From NCBI GenBank assembly GCA_021186555.1, contig JAJKFL010000237.1, forward strand, positions 43,198,483-43,262,482: DNA of 64,000 bases, in the 5' to 3' direction. The notes below the pieces were generated by a model that did not search any database, was not told where the DNA came from, and was given only the letters and a program-made list of their open reading frames with translations. The translations under genes were made by a program, and so were the position numbers. Position 1 is the first letter of the stretch; each line of letters begins with the position of its first letter. Source of the stretch: Reticulitermes speratus (Eukaryota; Arthropoda; Insecta; Blattodea; Rhinotermitidae). Positions 1-11,441 of the stretch are shown here, in pieces.

Positions 1-212
1 TATCAAGGCTTCACGATCACACACTCAGACACACCACACTCAGTAGCACTCCTCTGTACGAGTGATCAGCCCATCGCAGAGACCTCCACCTGACAACACA
101 CAACACTCACAACAGACAGACATCCATACCCCCGGCGGGATTCAAACCCACAATCCCAGCACGCGAGCGGCCGCAGACCCACGCCTTAGACCGCGCGGCC
201 ACTGGGATCGGC
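1..212 (-). mobile_element. tRNA-derived SINE (family SINE-4), cut by window start
   Basis: Read on the minus strand, positions about 212-135 form a tRNA-like head. It has an A-box-like segment (GGCCGCGCGGTCTAAGG) and a B box (GGGTTTGAATCC). The body to the left is repeated almost unchanged at 41128-41332, which fixes this as a dispersed element rather than a tRNA gene. The end of the body is lost at the window edge. The 82-codon open frame across it is not a gene. Confidence 0.8.
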
Positions 213-592
213 ATTTAGTTTATATACTTTATAAATTACCTTATACCCTGCAAGCACAGTTACATTATTTGATGTATCCTGATTTAAGTCAAGTTTGCAA
301 AATGTTTTGATCACTCAGTCATCTGAAGGAAAAATCTTAAACAAATATGGAGCCTGCACGACATTATTACATCTCAATTTCTGCCAAAGTTTTTAATAAG
401 CTTTAACAGCACACACTACCATAAACGGAAGGCATAATAATATAATGGACAATACTAAAGATTTCAATACTTTTTCTTATTGTGAATATGTCTTGCATTT
501 ATTGCTGTTATTTTTGTGTCTTGTTTCAAATTCTACTTTTCCGTTTTTTACTTAATGAAACAACAATGTTGTGGTTTAGGTATTGAATTAAG
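213..592. other. AT-rich sequence, nothing recognised
   Basis: No gene, repeat or structured element was recognised between the SINE and the 35-bp array. Confidence 0.6.
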
Positions 593-1958
593 CAGTATAC
601 TTCAACATTATGTTGTATAATACCTAACAGTATACTTCAACATTATGTTGTATAATACCTAACAGTATACTTCAACATTATGTTGTATAATACCTAACAG
701 TATACTTCAACATTATGTTGTATAATACCTAACAGTATACTTTGACATTATGTTGTATAATACCTAACAGTATACTTCAACATTATGTTGTATAATACCT
801 AACAGTATACTTCAACATTATGTTGTATAATACCTAACGGTATACTTCAACATTATGTTGTATAATACCTAACAGTATACTTCAACATTATGTTGTATAA
901 TTACCTAACAGTATACTTTGACATTATGTTGTATAATACCTAACAGTATACTTCAACATTATGTTGTATAATACCTAACAGTATACTTCAACATTATGTT
1001 GTATAATACCTAACGGTATACTTCAACATTATGTTGTATAATACCTAACAGTATACTTCAACATTATGTTGTATAATACCTAACGGTATACTTCAACATT
1101 ATGTTGTATAATACCTAACAGTATACTTCAACATTATGTTGTATAATACCTAACAGTATACTTCAACATTATGTTGTATAATACCTAACAGTATACTTCA
1201 ACATTATGTTGTATAATACCTAACAGTATACTTCAACATTATGTTGTATAATACCTAACAGTATACTTCAACATTATGTTGTATAATACCTAACGGTATA
1301 CTTCAACATTATGTTGTATAATACCTAACAGTATACTTCAACATTATGTTGTATAATACCTAACAGTATACTTCAACATTATGTTGTATAATACCTAACA
1401 GTATACTTCAACATTATGTTGTATAATACCTAACAGTATACTTCAACATTATGTTGTATAATACCTAACAGTATACTTCAACATTATGTTGTATAATACC
1501 TAACAGTATACTTCAACATTATGTTGTATAATACCTAACAGTATACTTCAACATTATGTTGTATAATACCTAACAGTATACTTCAACATTATGTTGTATA
1601 ATACCTAACAGTATACTTCAACATTATGTTGTATAATACCTAACAGTATACTTCAACATTATGTTGTATAATACCTAACGGTATACTTCAACATTATGTT
1701 GTATAATACCTAACAGTATACTTCAACATTATGTTGTATAATACCTAACAGTATACTTCAACATTATGTTGTATAATACCTAACAGTATACTTCAACATT
1801 ATGTTGTATAATACCTAACAGTATACTTCAACATTATGTTGTATAATACCTAACAGTATACTTCAACATTATGTTGTATAATACCTAACAGTATACTTCA
1901 ACATTATGTTGTATAATACCTAACAGTATACTTCAACATTATGTTGTATAATATCTAA
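593..1958. repeat. 35-bp tandem array, about 39 copies
   Basis: The unit begins CAGTATACTTCAACATTATG and ends TTGTATAATACCTAA. Copies are nearly identical. Variants are CGGTATAC at the unit start, CTTTGACATT in two units, and one inserted T near 900. The low divergence implies recent amplification or homogenisation. The array is AT-rich and non-coding. Confidence 0.97.
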
Positions 1959-2559
1959 CTGTGTCACTACATGTTCCTATCAAATACAACAATGTAAGAA
2001 TATTTACATAACATAATGTCTGCAACTAATTTTTGGATCAATATAAAATAATCCATCACTTAACAACAAAAACAATATCACCATTAGTGTGTTCTGTATT
2101 GAATGCTACAAGAACAAAAAACAGTGCAACTAAAACATCTTCACGATTAAAAACTTTATGTGAAAGCAACACCAAAGAACAAAAAGACAGAAGAACTCAA
2201 TAGTGACATTTATAATCCTTTTTTATTTTATTTTAACATCTTGACCACTGTCCGGTGTTCATAAACGTCTGTTTTAATGATCAGAAACACAGACAGCTGT
2301 TACACTAATCTTTAGATTGGAGACGTTTCATTATGACAAATTATGACAACTGTTGGGTGAAAGGAGCTGTAAAATGTAAGCAATGTCACCGCTGCATTCT
2401 TATAGCATATGTGATGGCAAACAGTGTAAAACTCAATTAAATAGTTCATGCTGGGTTTTGTAAACTGCACACTATACACATTGCAGTTTTCTAGTTACCA
2501 TCGTATATACTCATTTCTGTTTAAAGCCTACATAAATACAGTAAAAAAGCAATCCCATT
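1959..2559. other. Unannotated AT-rich sequence
   Basis: No coding region or repeat unit was recognised here. Confidence 0.6.
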
Positions 2560-2848
2560 ACAGGCCTGGACAGGCCCTTAGGGTCCCAGGAGGTTGAGGC
2601 TCCAGATTTTTAGACAATCGGCACATGAAGGTGGTAGGGTTGTCAGCCCTACGCACCGGCCGCCTTTACCCCCCAGGAAAGATTCCTGGTACTCATTTCT
2701 GTTAGAGGCTGAGTCGACCCCAGGGCCATAGTGCAACCGAAACAATTATGTCAATGAAAAATTCCAGTGACACCATCGGAATCGAACCCGCGACGTTCTG
2801 GTTTGTAGCGCAGTGCCTCAACCAATTGTGCCACCGCGTGCCCCCACA
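2560..2848 (-). mobile_element. tRNA-derived SINE (family SINE-1), near full length
   Basis: On the minus strand the head starts near 2848 with an A box (GGTGGCACAATTGGTTGAGG) and a B box (GGGTTCGATTCC). The body contains a block, GGCCGCCTTTACC, then CTCATTTCTGTTAGAGGCTG, then CCCCAGGGCC (written here on the plus strand). The same block occurs in SINE-2. The tail reads AAGCAATCCCATTACAGGCC on the plus strand. Further copies are at 59392-59522 (truncated) and 62359-62635. Confidence 0.88.
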
Positions 2849-2854
2849 TAAATA

Positions 2855-3030
2855 CAGTAAAACCCCTATTTAATGAATTGCTGGGGGGATTAGAATATAT
2901 TTGACTAAATCAAGGTTTACATTAAATGGAGGTTTATTTATTTATATAGAGCTATTGTCGGGACATGAAAAAATCATCACTAAATCCGGGATTTCACTAA
3001 ATGTGGGAACATTAAATTGGGGTTTTACTG
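2855..3030. mobile_element. Non-autonomous Tc1/pogo-like MITE (176 bp)
   Basis: The termini are inverted: CAGTAAAACCCCTATTTAAT at the left, and TTAAATTGGGGTTTTACTG at the right. The element is flanked by TA on each side (2853-2854 and 3031-3032). A TA duplication and a CAGT start fit the Tc1/mariner-pogo superfamily. There is no internal coding capacity. It abuts the SINE-1 copy to the left. Confidence 0.8.
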
Positions 3031-3032
3031 TA

Positions 3033-5210
3033 TTAAAAACTTAAGTAAAATGTTAAATGTTAAGGACCTTCTGTAGACTCCATACCTGCACAAGATATTT
3101 CCCTGAGGTGACTGAATGGTCAAAACACATCACAGACTTTGTTTAAATACAGGAAGATACATCAATTAATTCAGCAGTACTTCAGTGGTCATAACATTAA
3201 TCAGCAACTACAAATGTTCTACCTGTTCCCCTCAGTACCCCTCCAAACACCCCCTGCCCATTCACAGTATAGTACAGTACTTTCCTTCCCTGAATGCGGC
3301 AATGTCACTTTCAAATTGCTCTGCTCTCTACACCGTGCAATACAACTCCTCTGCAGAATATAACCCAGTCAATGCTGATGTGTGTTTGTACTTGATATCC
3401 TTCCACAGCATTCAATGCGACTCTTCATACTGCATCACGTGCCAGATGTCAGACATATTATTTCCAGCAACGTAAATTTACTTTCAGGAATGGTATATAA
3501 TATGGTGAAACGCAAGACCAAATTTGAAGCTATGTTTCAGCATGGCAGCACTGTCTTCATCCAGTCAGCACTGCCTGCAGCACCTGCAACAAGACACAAT
3601 TAACATATTAGCAGCATTTCGTATGTCAAACTCTGCTAAAAAAAACCAGCGGTGAATATAAACATTGTGGTCCCTAGGTTATGACACCATGTGAGTACCA
3701 ATGCCATCTTCACTTCTGTCCTGAAGATGGAGGCAGTAACATTCATAACTACCTATGAGAGTGAATGATGTCACAGACCACACTACCAGTTACAGAACAT
3801 TACGCTAACAACATGTAAAAATTGCAACATTTTATACTGTAATGGTACCTTGCCCCTGTTCAGACAAGGGACATGCTATAATCCTATGTACTGTTCAGGG
3901 CCGGTATATTGCAAATGGTATGCCTCTCCTGTTCACAATCGCATTACCTTCTCCCACGTAAACCTTGGAACGCTGCACTAGTACACAGCGACTTCCCAAG
4001 TTACAAGCTGGACACTGGACTGGCATGTCATTCATGTTGTGTACACACAAAACTTATTTACAAATGTCCACCTCAGTATACAAAACCAAGAATCAAAATA
4101 ACCAGAGGTGCGGAATAACACAGTGATCTATTATTTCGATACAAAATTCGACGAATTTTAAGGATTTTATACAATATTTTATATGTTTTAAATTCTGATT
4201 TTATAGTGAATGTAAATAAGATGCAAGACATCGCACAGTATCTAAACCTGTATTAACATTGGATGTGATAAACGAAGTTTTGAACCCCCTGAGGATTGTT
4301 TTGCGTAAAACCGAAACATATGTAGGGGTTAATTAATACTTATTTAAGTGAAAGTGAAGTGCGTTTTGTTGGTTTTTTTAAACATTGAATTAAAAATGCA
4401 CGGTGAGACTAATATAAAGCATTAAACAGGAATATAATGCTGCACTGGTACAGCGTTATACCGGTACACATATTTCGCGCCTTTTTTCTACCACTACACG
4501 TTAGTAGGCGCATAACAGACATTTTCTTATCTCGGCCAGCACAAGCACCACTGCACCATCCTCACTGCAGTAAAGATACTTCAAACACAACTGACTACCA
4601 GCAACATATGTGGGCACTGACTTTGTTGAGGACTGCTGTCTTCAGGGATGGAATGCTGTGTACAGTCTACCCTGGAAAAATATGCAGCAGGTCCCTACAA
4701 AACAGAAACTCTGTGCCGGCCTACATGCTACCACATTCCAAATGACAGACATTGTCATATTTACCACCACGAGAATCTACAGTCAGAAGGCAAGCTGACA
4801 AAACATGAAGCACTCTAAATGCACCACCAACCATTTTCTATCCATTTCAAAAATGACCACGTCACTTCAGCTATAAACGTACTCCCAGCAACGTAAAACG
4901 TTTTGAAACGGGTAACATAGAGGTCTCTGTCATCTGGCAGGTGACAACGCATCAATGGGCGACTGGTACCCAACATTTCGAGACCAATACACTGTCTCGA
5001 TACAACGGGTACCAATCATCCAGTGACGCAGCGTCACATACCAAAAGAACAGAGACCTCAACTGCACTGCTGCAACAGCCTACAAACTCACAGGTGTGAC
5101 AACGCCGGGCTGTTCCCACATCAGCCCAGCAGCGACCACACTTTGCGGACTACAGCTATGTACAGTTTCGAGGAGCTCAGCCAGCAAGTGATCTGGTCAC
5201 TACTGCACTC
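3033..5210. other. Intergenic sequence, mostly unrecognised
   Basis: Several short open frames occur here, none with a recognisable domain or codon bias. Positions 4285-4340 hold a fragment resembling half of a fold-back element (CCGAAACATATGTAGGGG), related to the arms at 27961-28253 and the fragment at 58850-58895. Nothing else was identified. Confidence 0.55.
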
Positions 5211-5216
5211 TCCTGG

Positions 5217-6871
5217 GTCCAACGACTGCTTGACTCTTAAGCCAGGATCGAATGACTGCTTGACTCTGAATTCAGGATCCAACGACTGCTTGTCTCTGAA
5301 GTCAGGATCCAACGACTGCTTGCCTCTGAAGTCAGGATCCAACGACTGCTTGCCTCTGAATTCAGGGTCCAAGGACTGCTTGACTCTGAAGTCAGGGTCC
5401 AACAACTGCTTGACTCTGAAGTCAGGGTCCAAGGACTGCTTGACTCTGAAGTCAGGGTCCAAGGACTGCTTGTCTCTGAAGTCAGGGTCCAACGACTGCT
5501 TGACTCTGAAGTCAGGGTCCAAGGACTGCTTGTCTCTGAAGTCAGGGTCCAAGGACTGCTTGACTCTGAAGTCAGGGTCCAAGGACTGCTTGTCTCTGAA
5601 GTCAGGGTCCAACGACTGCTTGACTCTGAAGTCAGGGTCCAAGGACTGCTTGACTCTGAAGTCAGGATCCAATGACTGCTTGACTCTGAAGTCAGGGTCC
5701 AAGGACTGCTTGACTGGGTCCAAGGACTGCTTGCCTCTGAATTCAGGGTCCAAGGACTGCTTGACTCTGAAGTCAGGGTCCAAGGACTGCTTGACTCTGA
5801 AGTCAGGGTCCAAGGACTGCTTGACTCTGAAGTCAGGGTCCAAGGACTGCTTGACTCTGAAGTCAGGGTCCAAGGACTGCTTGACTCTGAAGTCAGGGTC
5901 CAAGGACTGCTTGACTCTGAAGTCAGGGTCCAACAACTGCTTGACTCTGAAGTCAGGGTCCAAGGACTGCTTGACTCTGAAGTCAGGGTCCAAGGACTGC
6001 TTGACTCTGAAGTCAGGGTCCAAGGACTGCTTGACTCTGAAGTCAGGGTCCAACAACTGCTTGACTCTGAAGTCAGGGTCCAAGGACTGCTTGACTCTGA
6101 AGTCAGGGTCCAAGGACTGCTTGACTCTGAAGTCAGGGTCCAACAACTGCTTGACTCTGAAGTCAGGGTCCAAGGACTGCTTGACTCTGAAGTCAGGATC
6201 CAACGACTGCTTGACTCTGAAGTCAGGGTCCAAGGACTGCTTGACTGGGTCCAAGGACTGCTTGCCTCTGAATTCAGGGTCCAAGGACTGCTTGACTCTG
6301 AAGTCAGGGTCCAACAACTGCTTGACTCTGAAGTCAGGGTCCAAGGACTGCTTGACTCTGAAGTCAGGGTCCAACAACTGCTTGACTCTGAAGTCAGGGT
6401 CCAAGGACTGCTTGACTCTGAAGTCAGGGTCCAAGGACTGCTTGTCTCTGAAGTCAGGGTCCAACGACTGCTTGACTTTGAAGTCAGGGTCCAAGGACTG
6501 CTTGACTCTGAAGTCAGGGTCCAACAACTGCTTGACTGTGAAGTCAGGGTCCAAGGACTGCTTGACTCTGAAGTCAGGGTCCAAGGACTGATTGTCTCTG
6601 AAGTCAGGGTCCAATGACTGCTTGACTCTGAAGTCAGGGTCCAAGGACTGCTTGACTCTGAAGTCAGGGTCCAAGGACTGCTTGTCTCTGAAGTCAGGGT
6701 CCAACGACTGCTTGACTCTGAAGTCAGGGTCCAAGGACTGCTTGACTCTGAAGTCAGGGTCCAAGGACTGCTTGACTCTGAATTCAGGATCCAACGACTG
6801 CTTGTCTCTGAAGTCAGGATCCAACGACTGCTTGACTCTGAAGTCAGGGTCCAAGGACTGCTTGACTCTGA
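5217..6871. repeat. 30-bp tandem array, about 55 copies, open in several frames
   Basis: The unit is about GGGTCCAAGGACTGCTTGAC followed by TCTGAAGTCA. Two units are 21 bp long, at 5701-5721 and 6232-6252, exactly 531 bp apart (17 x 30 + 21), so a block of about 18 units was duplicated. Every unit is a multiple of three. The minus strand therefore stays open for 600 and 564 codons (10-residue repeat DFRVKQSLDP in one frame), and the plus strand for 522 codons with the repeat SGSKDCLTLK. One plus-strand stop lies at 6590-6592. With three frames open, this is better explained by a stop-free unit than by a gene. A low-complexity protein on the minus strand cannot be fully excluded. Confidence 0.93.
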
Positions 6872-7245
6872 ACATGAAGGACCTACAGTCCTTAGAAACA
6901 TCGGAATTCCTTGCCAACAACACAGCATCACAACCCAGGAGACTGAAACTTCAGCAACGCTGCTGTGAGATCCTCCAATCTTGCACTATTAAATTCTCAT
7001 TATACATAAAGTGTACTCAGATTACCAAGATTGGGAACGCAATACATGCAATTGAAAGGATGTACTCCCACCATGTAGCACATTAAATTAGCATGGTATT
7101 CTTTGCAGTTTACTAAGCTCAACCTCAGCCTGTTCATCCATTTATGACCTTAAGTAAACTAACTTTATACGAGGATAACGTGTCCGAGATTCAGAATTAC
7201 GTTAAAGTTTTACTGACCCCATATCAAAGTTTATAAAATCTATGT
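6872..7245. other. Unannotated spacer
   Basis: No gene or repeat was recognised between the 30-bp array and the SINE fragment. Confidence 0.6.
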
Positions 7246-7261
7246 CATGGTTTGGTCACTG

Positions 7262-7406
7262 ACATTACGCCTGTCAGTATCATTGTACCGATGCTCCATA
7301 CTCTTCATCTTACCTCTACTCTTAACAGCAGGACAAATGGGTGAAACATGGGAACCTTCCAACAAAGCAACATTCTTTCAGATATTGAGAAGTGTTGGTC
7401 AGAAAG
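7262..7406 (+). mobile_element. SINE-3 3' fragment
   Basis: Contains the SINE-3 landmarks GTCAGTATCATTGTACC, GATGCTCCATACTC, GGACAAATGGGTGAA and TGGGAACCTTCC in the same order as the copies at 37525-37765 and 51258-51985, with only one copy of the satA segment. Its right end runs directly into the 34-bp array. Confidence 0.75.
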
Positions 7407-8550
7407 GTGATTTCACACTAAAAGTGTGTCCGACAGAGAGGTGATTTCACACTAAAAGTGTGTCCGACAGAGAGGTGGTTTCACACTAAAAGTGCGTCTG
7501 ACAGAGAGGTGATTTCACACTAAAAGTGTGTCCGACAGAGAGGTGGTTTCACACTAAAAGTGTGTCCGACAGAGAGGTGGTTTCACACTAAAAGTGTGTC
7601 CGACAGAGAGGTGGTTTCACACTAAAAGTGTGTCCGACAGAGAGGTGGTTTCACACTAAAAGTGTGTCCGACAGAGAGGTGGTTTCACACTAAAAGTGCG
7701 TCTGACAGAGAGGTGATTTCACACTAAAAGTGTGTCCGACAGAGAGGTGGTTTCACACTAAAAGTGTGTCCGACAGAGAGGTGGTTTCACACTAAAAGTG
7801 CGTCCGACAGAGAGGCGATTTCACATTAAAAGTGCGTCCGACAGAGAGGTGGTTTCACACTAAAAGTGCGTCCGACAGAGAGGTGATTTCACACTAAAAG
7901 TGCGTCCGACAGAGAGGTGGTTTCACACTAAAAGTGCGTCCGACAGAGAGGTGGTTTCACACTAAAAGTGCGTCCGACAGAGAGGTGGTTTCACACTAAA
8001 AGTGCGTCCGACAGAGAGGTGATTTCACATTAAAAGTGCGTCCGAAAGAGAGGTGGTTTCACACTAAAAGTGTGTCCGACAGAGAGGTGATTTCACACTA
8101 AAAGTGGTCCGACAGAGAGGTGGTTTCACACTAAAAGTGCGTCGACAGAGAGGTGTTTCACACTAAAAGTGTGTCCGACAGAGAGGTGGTTTCACACTAA
8201 AAGTGCGTGTCCGACAGAGAGGTGGTTTCACACTAAAAGTGGTCCGACAGAGAGGTGGTTTCACACTAAAAGTGGTCCGACAGAGAGGTGATTTCACATT
8301 AAAAGTGTGTCCGAAGAGAGGTGGTTTCACACTAAAAGTGCGTCTGACAGAGAGGTGGTTTCACACTAAAAGTGTCGTCCGACAGAGAGGTGGTTTCACA
8401 CTAAAAGTGTGTCCGACAGAGAGGTGGTTTCACACTAAAAGTGCGTCCGACAGAGAGGGATTTCACATTAAAAGTGCGTCCGACAGAGAGGTGTTTCACA
8501 CTAAAGGTGCGTCCGACAGAGAGGTGATTTCACACTAAAAGTGCGTCCGA
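7396..8550. repeat. 34-bp tandem array, about 34 copies
   Basis: The unit is GTGGTTTCACACTAAAAGTG followed by TGTCCGACAGAGAG. The 34-bp spacing was measured at 7407, 7441 and 7475. Units carry G/C, C/T and GTGATTTC/GTGGTTTC variants. Between about 8100 and 8500 many units have 1-2 bp deletions, unlike the regular left half. These may be consensus errors or real decay. Confidence 0.95.
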
Positions 8551-8676
8551 AGAATGGACCCACCAGGATTTCTTGAAAAGCTGAAGTGAGCTGGCCAAGA
8601 AATTCCCAGCCTTTCTGGAATCGAAATGTTCATTACCATCTTCAAGTTATTTTCACCGTACATTTTAATTCAATTA

Positions 8677-9050
8677 GCAGTATTATTACCAACAAATGCA
8701 CCTTTGTATTTCTGTTACACTTTTACCCTACATCTCTTTCGGCTGTGGTCCAGCCATCATCACGGTACACTAGTAGGTTCACCTCACTGTCACTGGTTCA
8801 TTTGGTACTATCACGTCATCACAATGTTTTTGTTCGAGCTTTTAATGCAAGACGAACACAACTTGCATTTGAAAGTGAGAGAACTACAAAAACCAAAAAC
8901 ACTTGTGATGACGTGATAATACCAAATGAACCAGTGCAGTGAGGTGAACCTACTAGTGTACCGTGATTATGGCTGGACCACAGTCGTAACGTATGTAGGG
9001 TAAAAGTGTAACAGAAATACAAAAGTGCATTTGTTGGTGAATAATAATGC
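8677..9050. mobile_element. Long palindromic (fold-back) MITE, 374 bp
   Basis: The left arm (about 8677-8846) and right arm (about 8887-9050) are reverse complements over roughly 160 bp. Examples are AACAAATGCACCTTTGTATT against the complement of AATACAAAAGTGCATTTGTT, and GGCTGTGGTCCAGCCAT against its complement. TA lies at both ends (8675-8676 and 9051-9052). Overlapping open frames on both strands are by-products of the palindrome. It lies about 210 bp beyond the stop codon of the host gene. Confidence 0.88.
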
Positions 9051-9052
9051 TA

Positions 9053-9259
9053 GTTCATTACCACGTTCAGCATAGTCTGCTATGGGACCCTATCATAAGC
9101 CACATTAACGCACATCACACCCTCACACCTCTGATTGGTGCAGTTAGTACTTTTAAAGCCTCCTGCCTGACTACACAAAACACAAAGCAACACCCCTCCC
9201 ATCACGCTCAACATGCCGCACTGTAGCGTCACTCACCGTGTGCCCATGCGATACAGGTC
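9053..9259 (-). other. Probable 3' untranslated or flanking sequence of the Storkhead gene
   Basis: This stretch lies directly downstream of the host gene stop codon. I saw no AATAAA on the minus strand here, so the transcript end was not located. Confidence 0.4.
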
Positions 9260-11291
9260 TCAGACCATGCCAAAGTCAGTATGGATCGTGACATCACAAT
9301 TGGTCTGCTTCTCGGCAGCTGCCATATTGACTTCTACTAGCGTGTCGATGCTGTTGATACTGACACCTTTCAGGATCTTCTGTGCTGCTATCGACTTGAA
9401 GTGGACTGTGAGGTCACTCAGGCTAGAATACGGACACACATCTGTGCTGCCACCTTCCTGAGTTTTAGAGAAACTCTTATCTCCTGCATCTTTCTTCTTG
9501 GCTTCTGCATTTGAAGGCAGAAGTTTGTCTTTCTCTCTCACACCTTCAATATAGAGATTGCCATACGAACCTCCAAAATTATCAAAAGACTTTGTAGGAC
9601 TTGATGGATTGGTGCAGAAATTCTTAATTCCTTCTCGATTTAGATTCAATGGCGTTATCTCATCAGGTGGGGTGCTGGGTGCATTCCGAAGCAAATTGTT
9701 GTAACTGAGGTTTTCCTTGCTTCGTGCAGGCAGGGCCGGGGATGCCGACAAGCTGCGCAGAATCCGGGTGTTGTTCATTGTTGGGTCACTACAAGTCGGT
9801 TGTGTGGAGGGCGGATGTGAGTTTGGGTGATGGGTGGTTTTTAAGTTACCTCCATTTGATGCATGAGAAGAAGCAGAAGAAGAAGAAGACAGTTTATACA
9901 TATTATCATTAATGTTATTGCTATTTAAATTGTTAGTGAGCTTATTCTTGGTACCTTCTTCTACACCTGAAATATCTACAGTGGCGTGGACAGTTTCTAG
10001 AGAGGGACACTTCCTCCTCTCCATCTTATTTTTAGTAGGTTCAGGGTACCTCTCCTCTCCATGCCTTATCTTCTCCCTTGGACTGTACAGAGACTTTGGT
10101 CTCTCCACTTTTGATTGTGAGGGTTCACTATTCCTGTTACACTTCTCATTATTTGCGGTCAAATTACCATTCACACTGTTCTTCCCGTCTGCCTGTGATG
10201 AAAATCCATTCAATATCAAAATATCTTTATTTGGCAACACATTTGTGTTGCTTCTAACACCATTCTCAAATGTAATGACAGATCTGATGGGAGAATTTTG
10301 TTGCTGGACGTATATTTTGGTATTTGAACCGCCATTTATAGTCGCCGTTGTGGTGGTCGTGTTTGCTGGATGATCATTTGGAGATTCTGCAGTAACCGTA
10401 ACATTCCTACATGACGTTAAGTCCTGGAATAGTTGGCGCAGTTGCTGCTGACGAGGCCGAGGAAAGGACACTTAGCACGTCCATTGCTAGACTGACAGTG
10501 GCTTGAGTAACCTGAGCTTGAAGGCGGTGACATTCTGTTCACTGTGGATACTTGCAGGGTAACTGAGCTCTTATTTGCAGCTGGTGACAAAGATGACAAC
10601 GAAATATTCTTCTGCGGACACATTGAGTGTCCGGATTCCCACTGGCTGCAGTGTTCTTGCTGTTGTTACTCTTAACAGTGGCACTTGCAATGTTACTGCT
10701 GGAAGCCTTATTGCTACTGTAGGAGCTGCTTGATGGACCTGACAGACTTCTGCTTGGGGAAGACAGTGTAGTTGCTTTGATTATGTCTGACGATTGTGCT
10801 GGCGAGTCAGTGCTATTCTGGTGTACAGATAACGATGATCTATTTGGTGTACTGCTTGCAGTGACTACAGACATCTGTGACGGTACCTTGGAGGGCCCTG
10901 ACTGACGATTTGATTTCTCATTTGATGAAACAGTGGTTGCAGAGGTTTTGCAAGGTGATGAATTTTGACCAAGAGTTTGGGGGAGGACAGAATTGCGCGA
11001 TGTAGACCGTGACAGAGGGTCACTCTTCGAGTTTGAAGAGGTGGATCTGCGTGGAAGAGTTGAGCTCTGTGAAGATGGGGAGCGCTGACGACGAGAAGAA
11101 CGGGGAGTGACGTTACTTGTGTGATTGGTCAAAACACTCGGTGTCGTATTCGTCACAATGCTACATGTGGCTGAATCACCAGAGGCGTGGCGTCTGTGGC
11201 GACGTGGTAGAGTAGCTGCTCGGGATGAAGTACCATCTTCATCGGTCCATATTGGAATGATGCCTGGCGAGGATCTCCGGCTGTCATGGGC
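9260..11291 (-). CDS. STOX1: Storkhead-box protein, terminal exon (C-terminal low-complexity tail)
   Basis: This is the last and largest exon seen. It begins after a TTTCTAG acceptor at 11292-11293, phase 0, with codons for AHDSRRSSPGIIPIWTDEDG. It continues as Ser/Thr/Asn/Pro-rich sequence and ends in HTDFGMV and a TGA at 9260-9262. The likely role is a disordered regulatory tail of a winged-helix nuclear protein. No folded domain is visible. The block near the end (SLSDLTVHFKSIAAQ, then INSIDTLVEVN) is not low complexity and may be conserved. The reading frame changes twice: frame A holds from 11291 to about 10640, frame B (with MSPPSSSGYSS) from about 10623 to 10480, and frame C from about 10471 to the stop. 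Both are -1 shifts. One-base losses in the assembly would explain both; a 59-bp GT-AG intron could also restore the first. The plus-strand open frames at 9912-10373 and 9213-9461 are shadows. Confidence 0.85.
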
Positions 11292-11410
11292 CTAGAAACA
11301 ATTGTAAAAACAGGTTCCATATATGTTTTGATATCCTGCATTATGAGATGTGATGTACATGGTGTTATTAAAGGAAATGGTCGCTACCGCATACAGATAC
11401 TTTTGAAAAT

Positions 11411-11441
<31 letters not shown>

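Noticed and set aside
593-1958. CRISPR array
   Set aside because: The units are contiguous and identical with no unique spacers, and the window is animal DNA.
5121-6931. Large proteins of 522-600 residues with 10-residue repeats
   Set aside because: Three frames on both strands are open because the 30-bp unit has no stop. There is no unique domain or clear gene structure, so it is reported as a repeat.
8586-9022. Overlapping proteins on both strands near 8.6-9.0 kb
   Set aside because: They are produced by the palindromic MITE, whose two arms encode the same peptide in opposite directions.
9912-10373. Plus-strand 153-residue hydrophobic protein
   Set aside because: It is the complement of the Storkhead terminal exon, whose minus-strand reading is supported by the stop codon and neighbouring exons.
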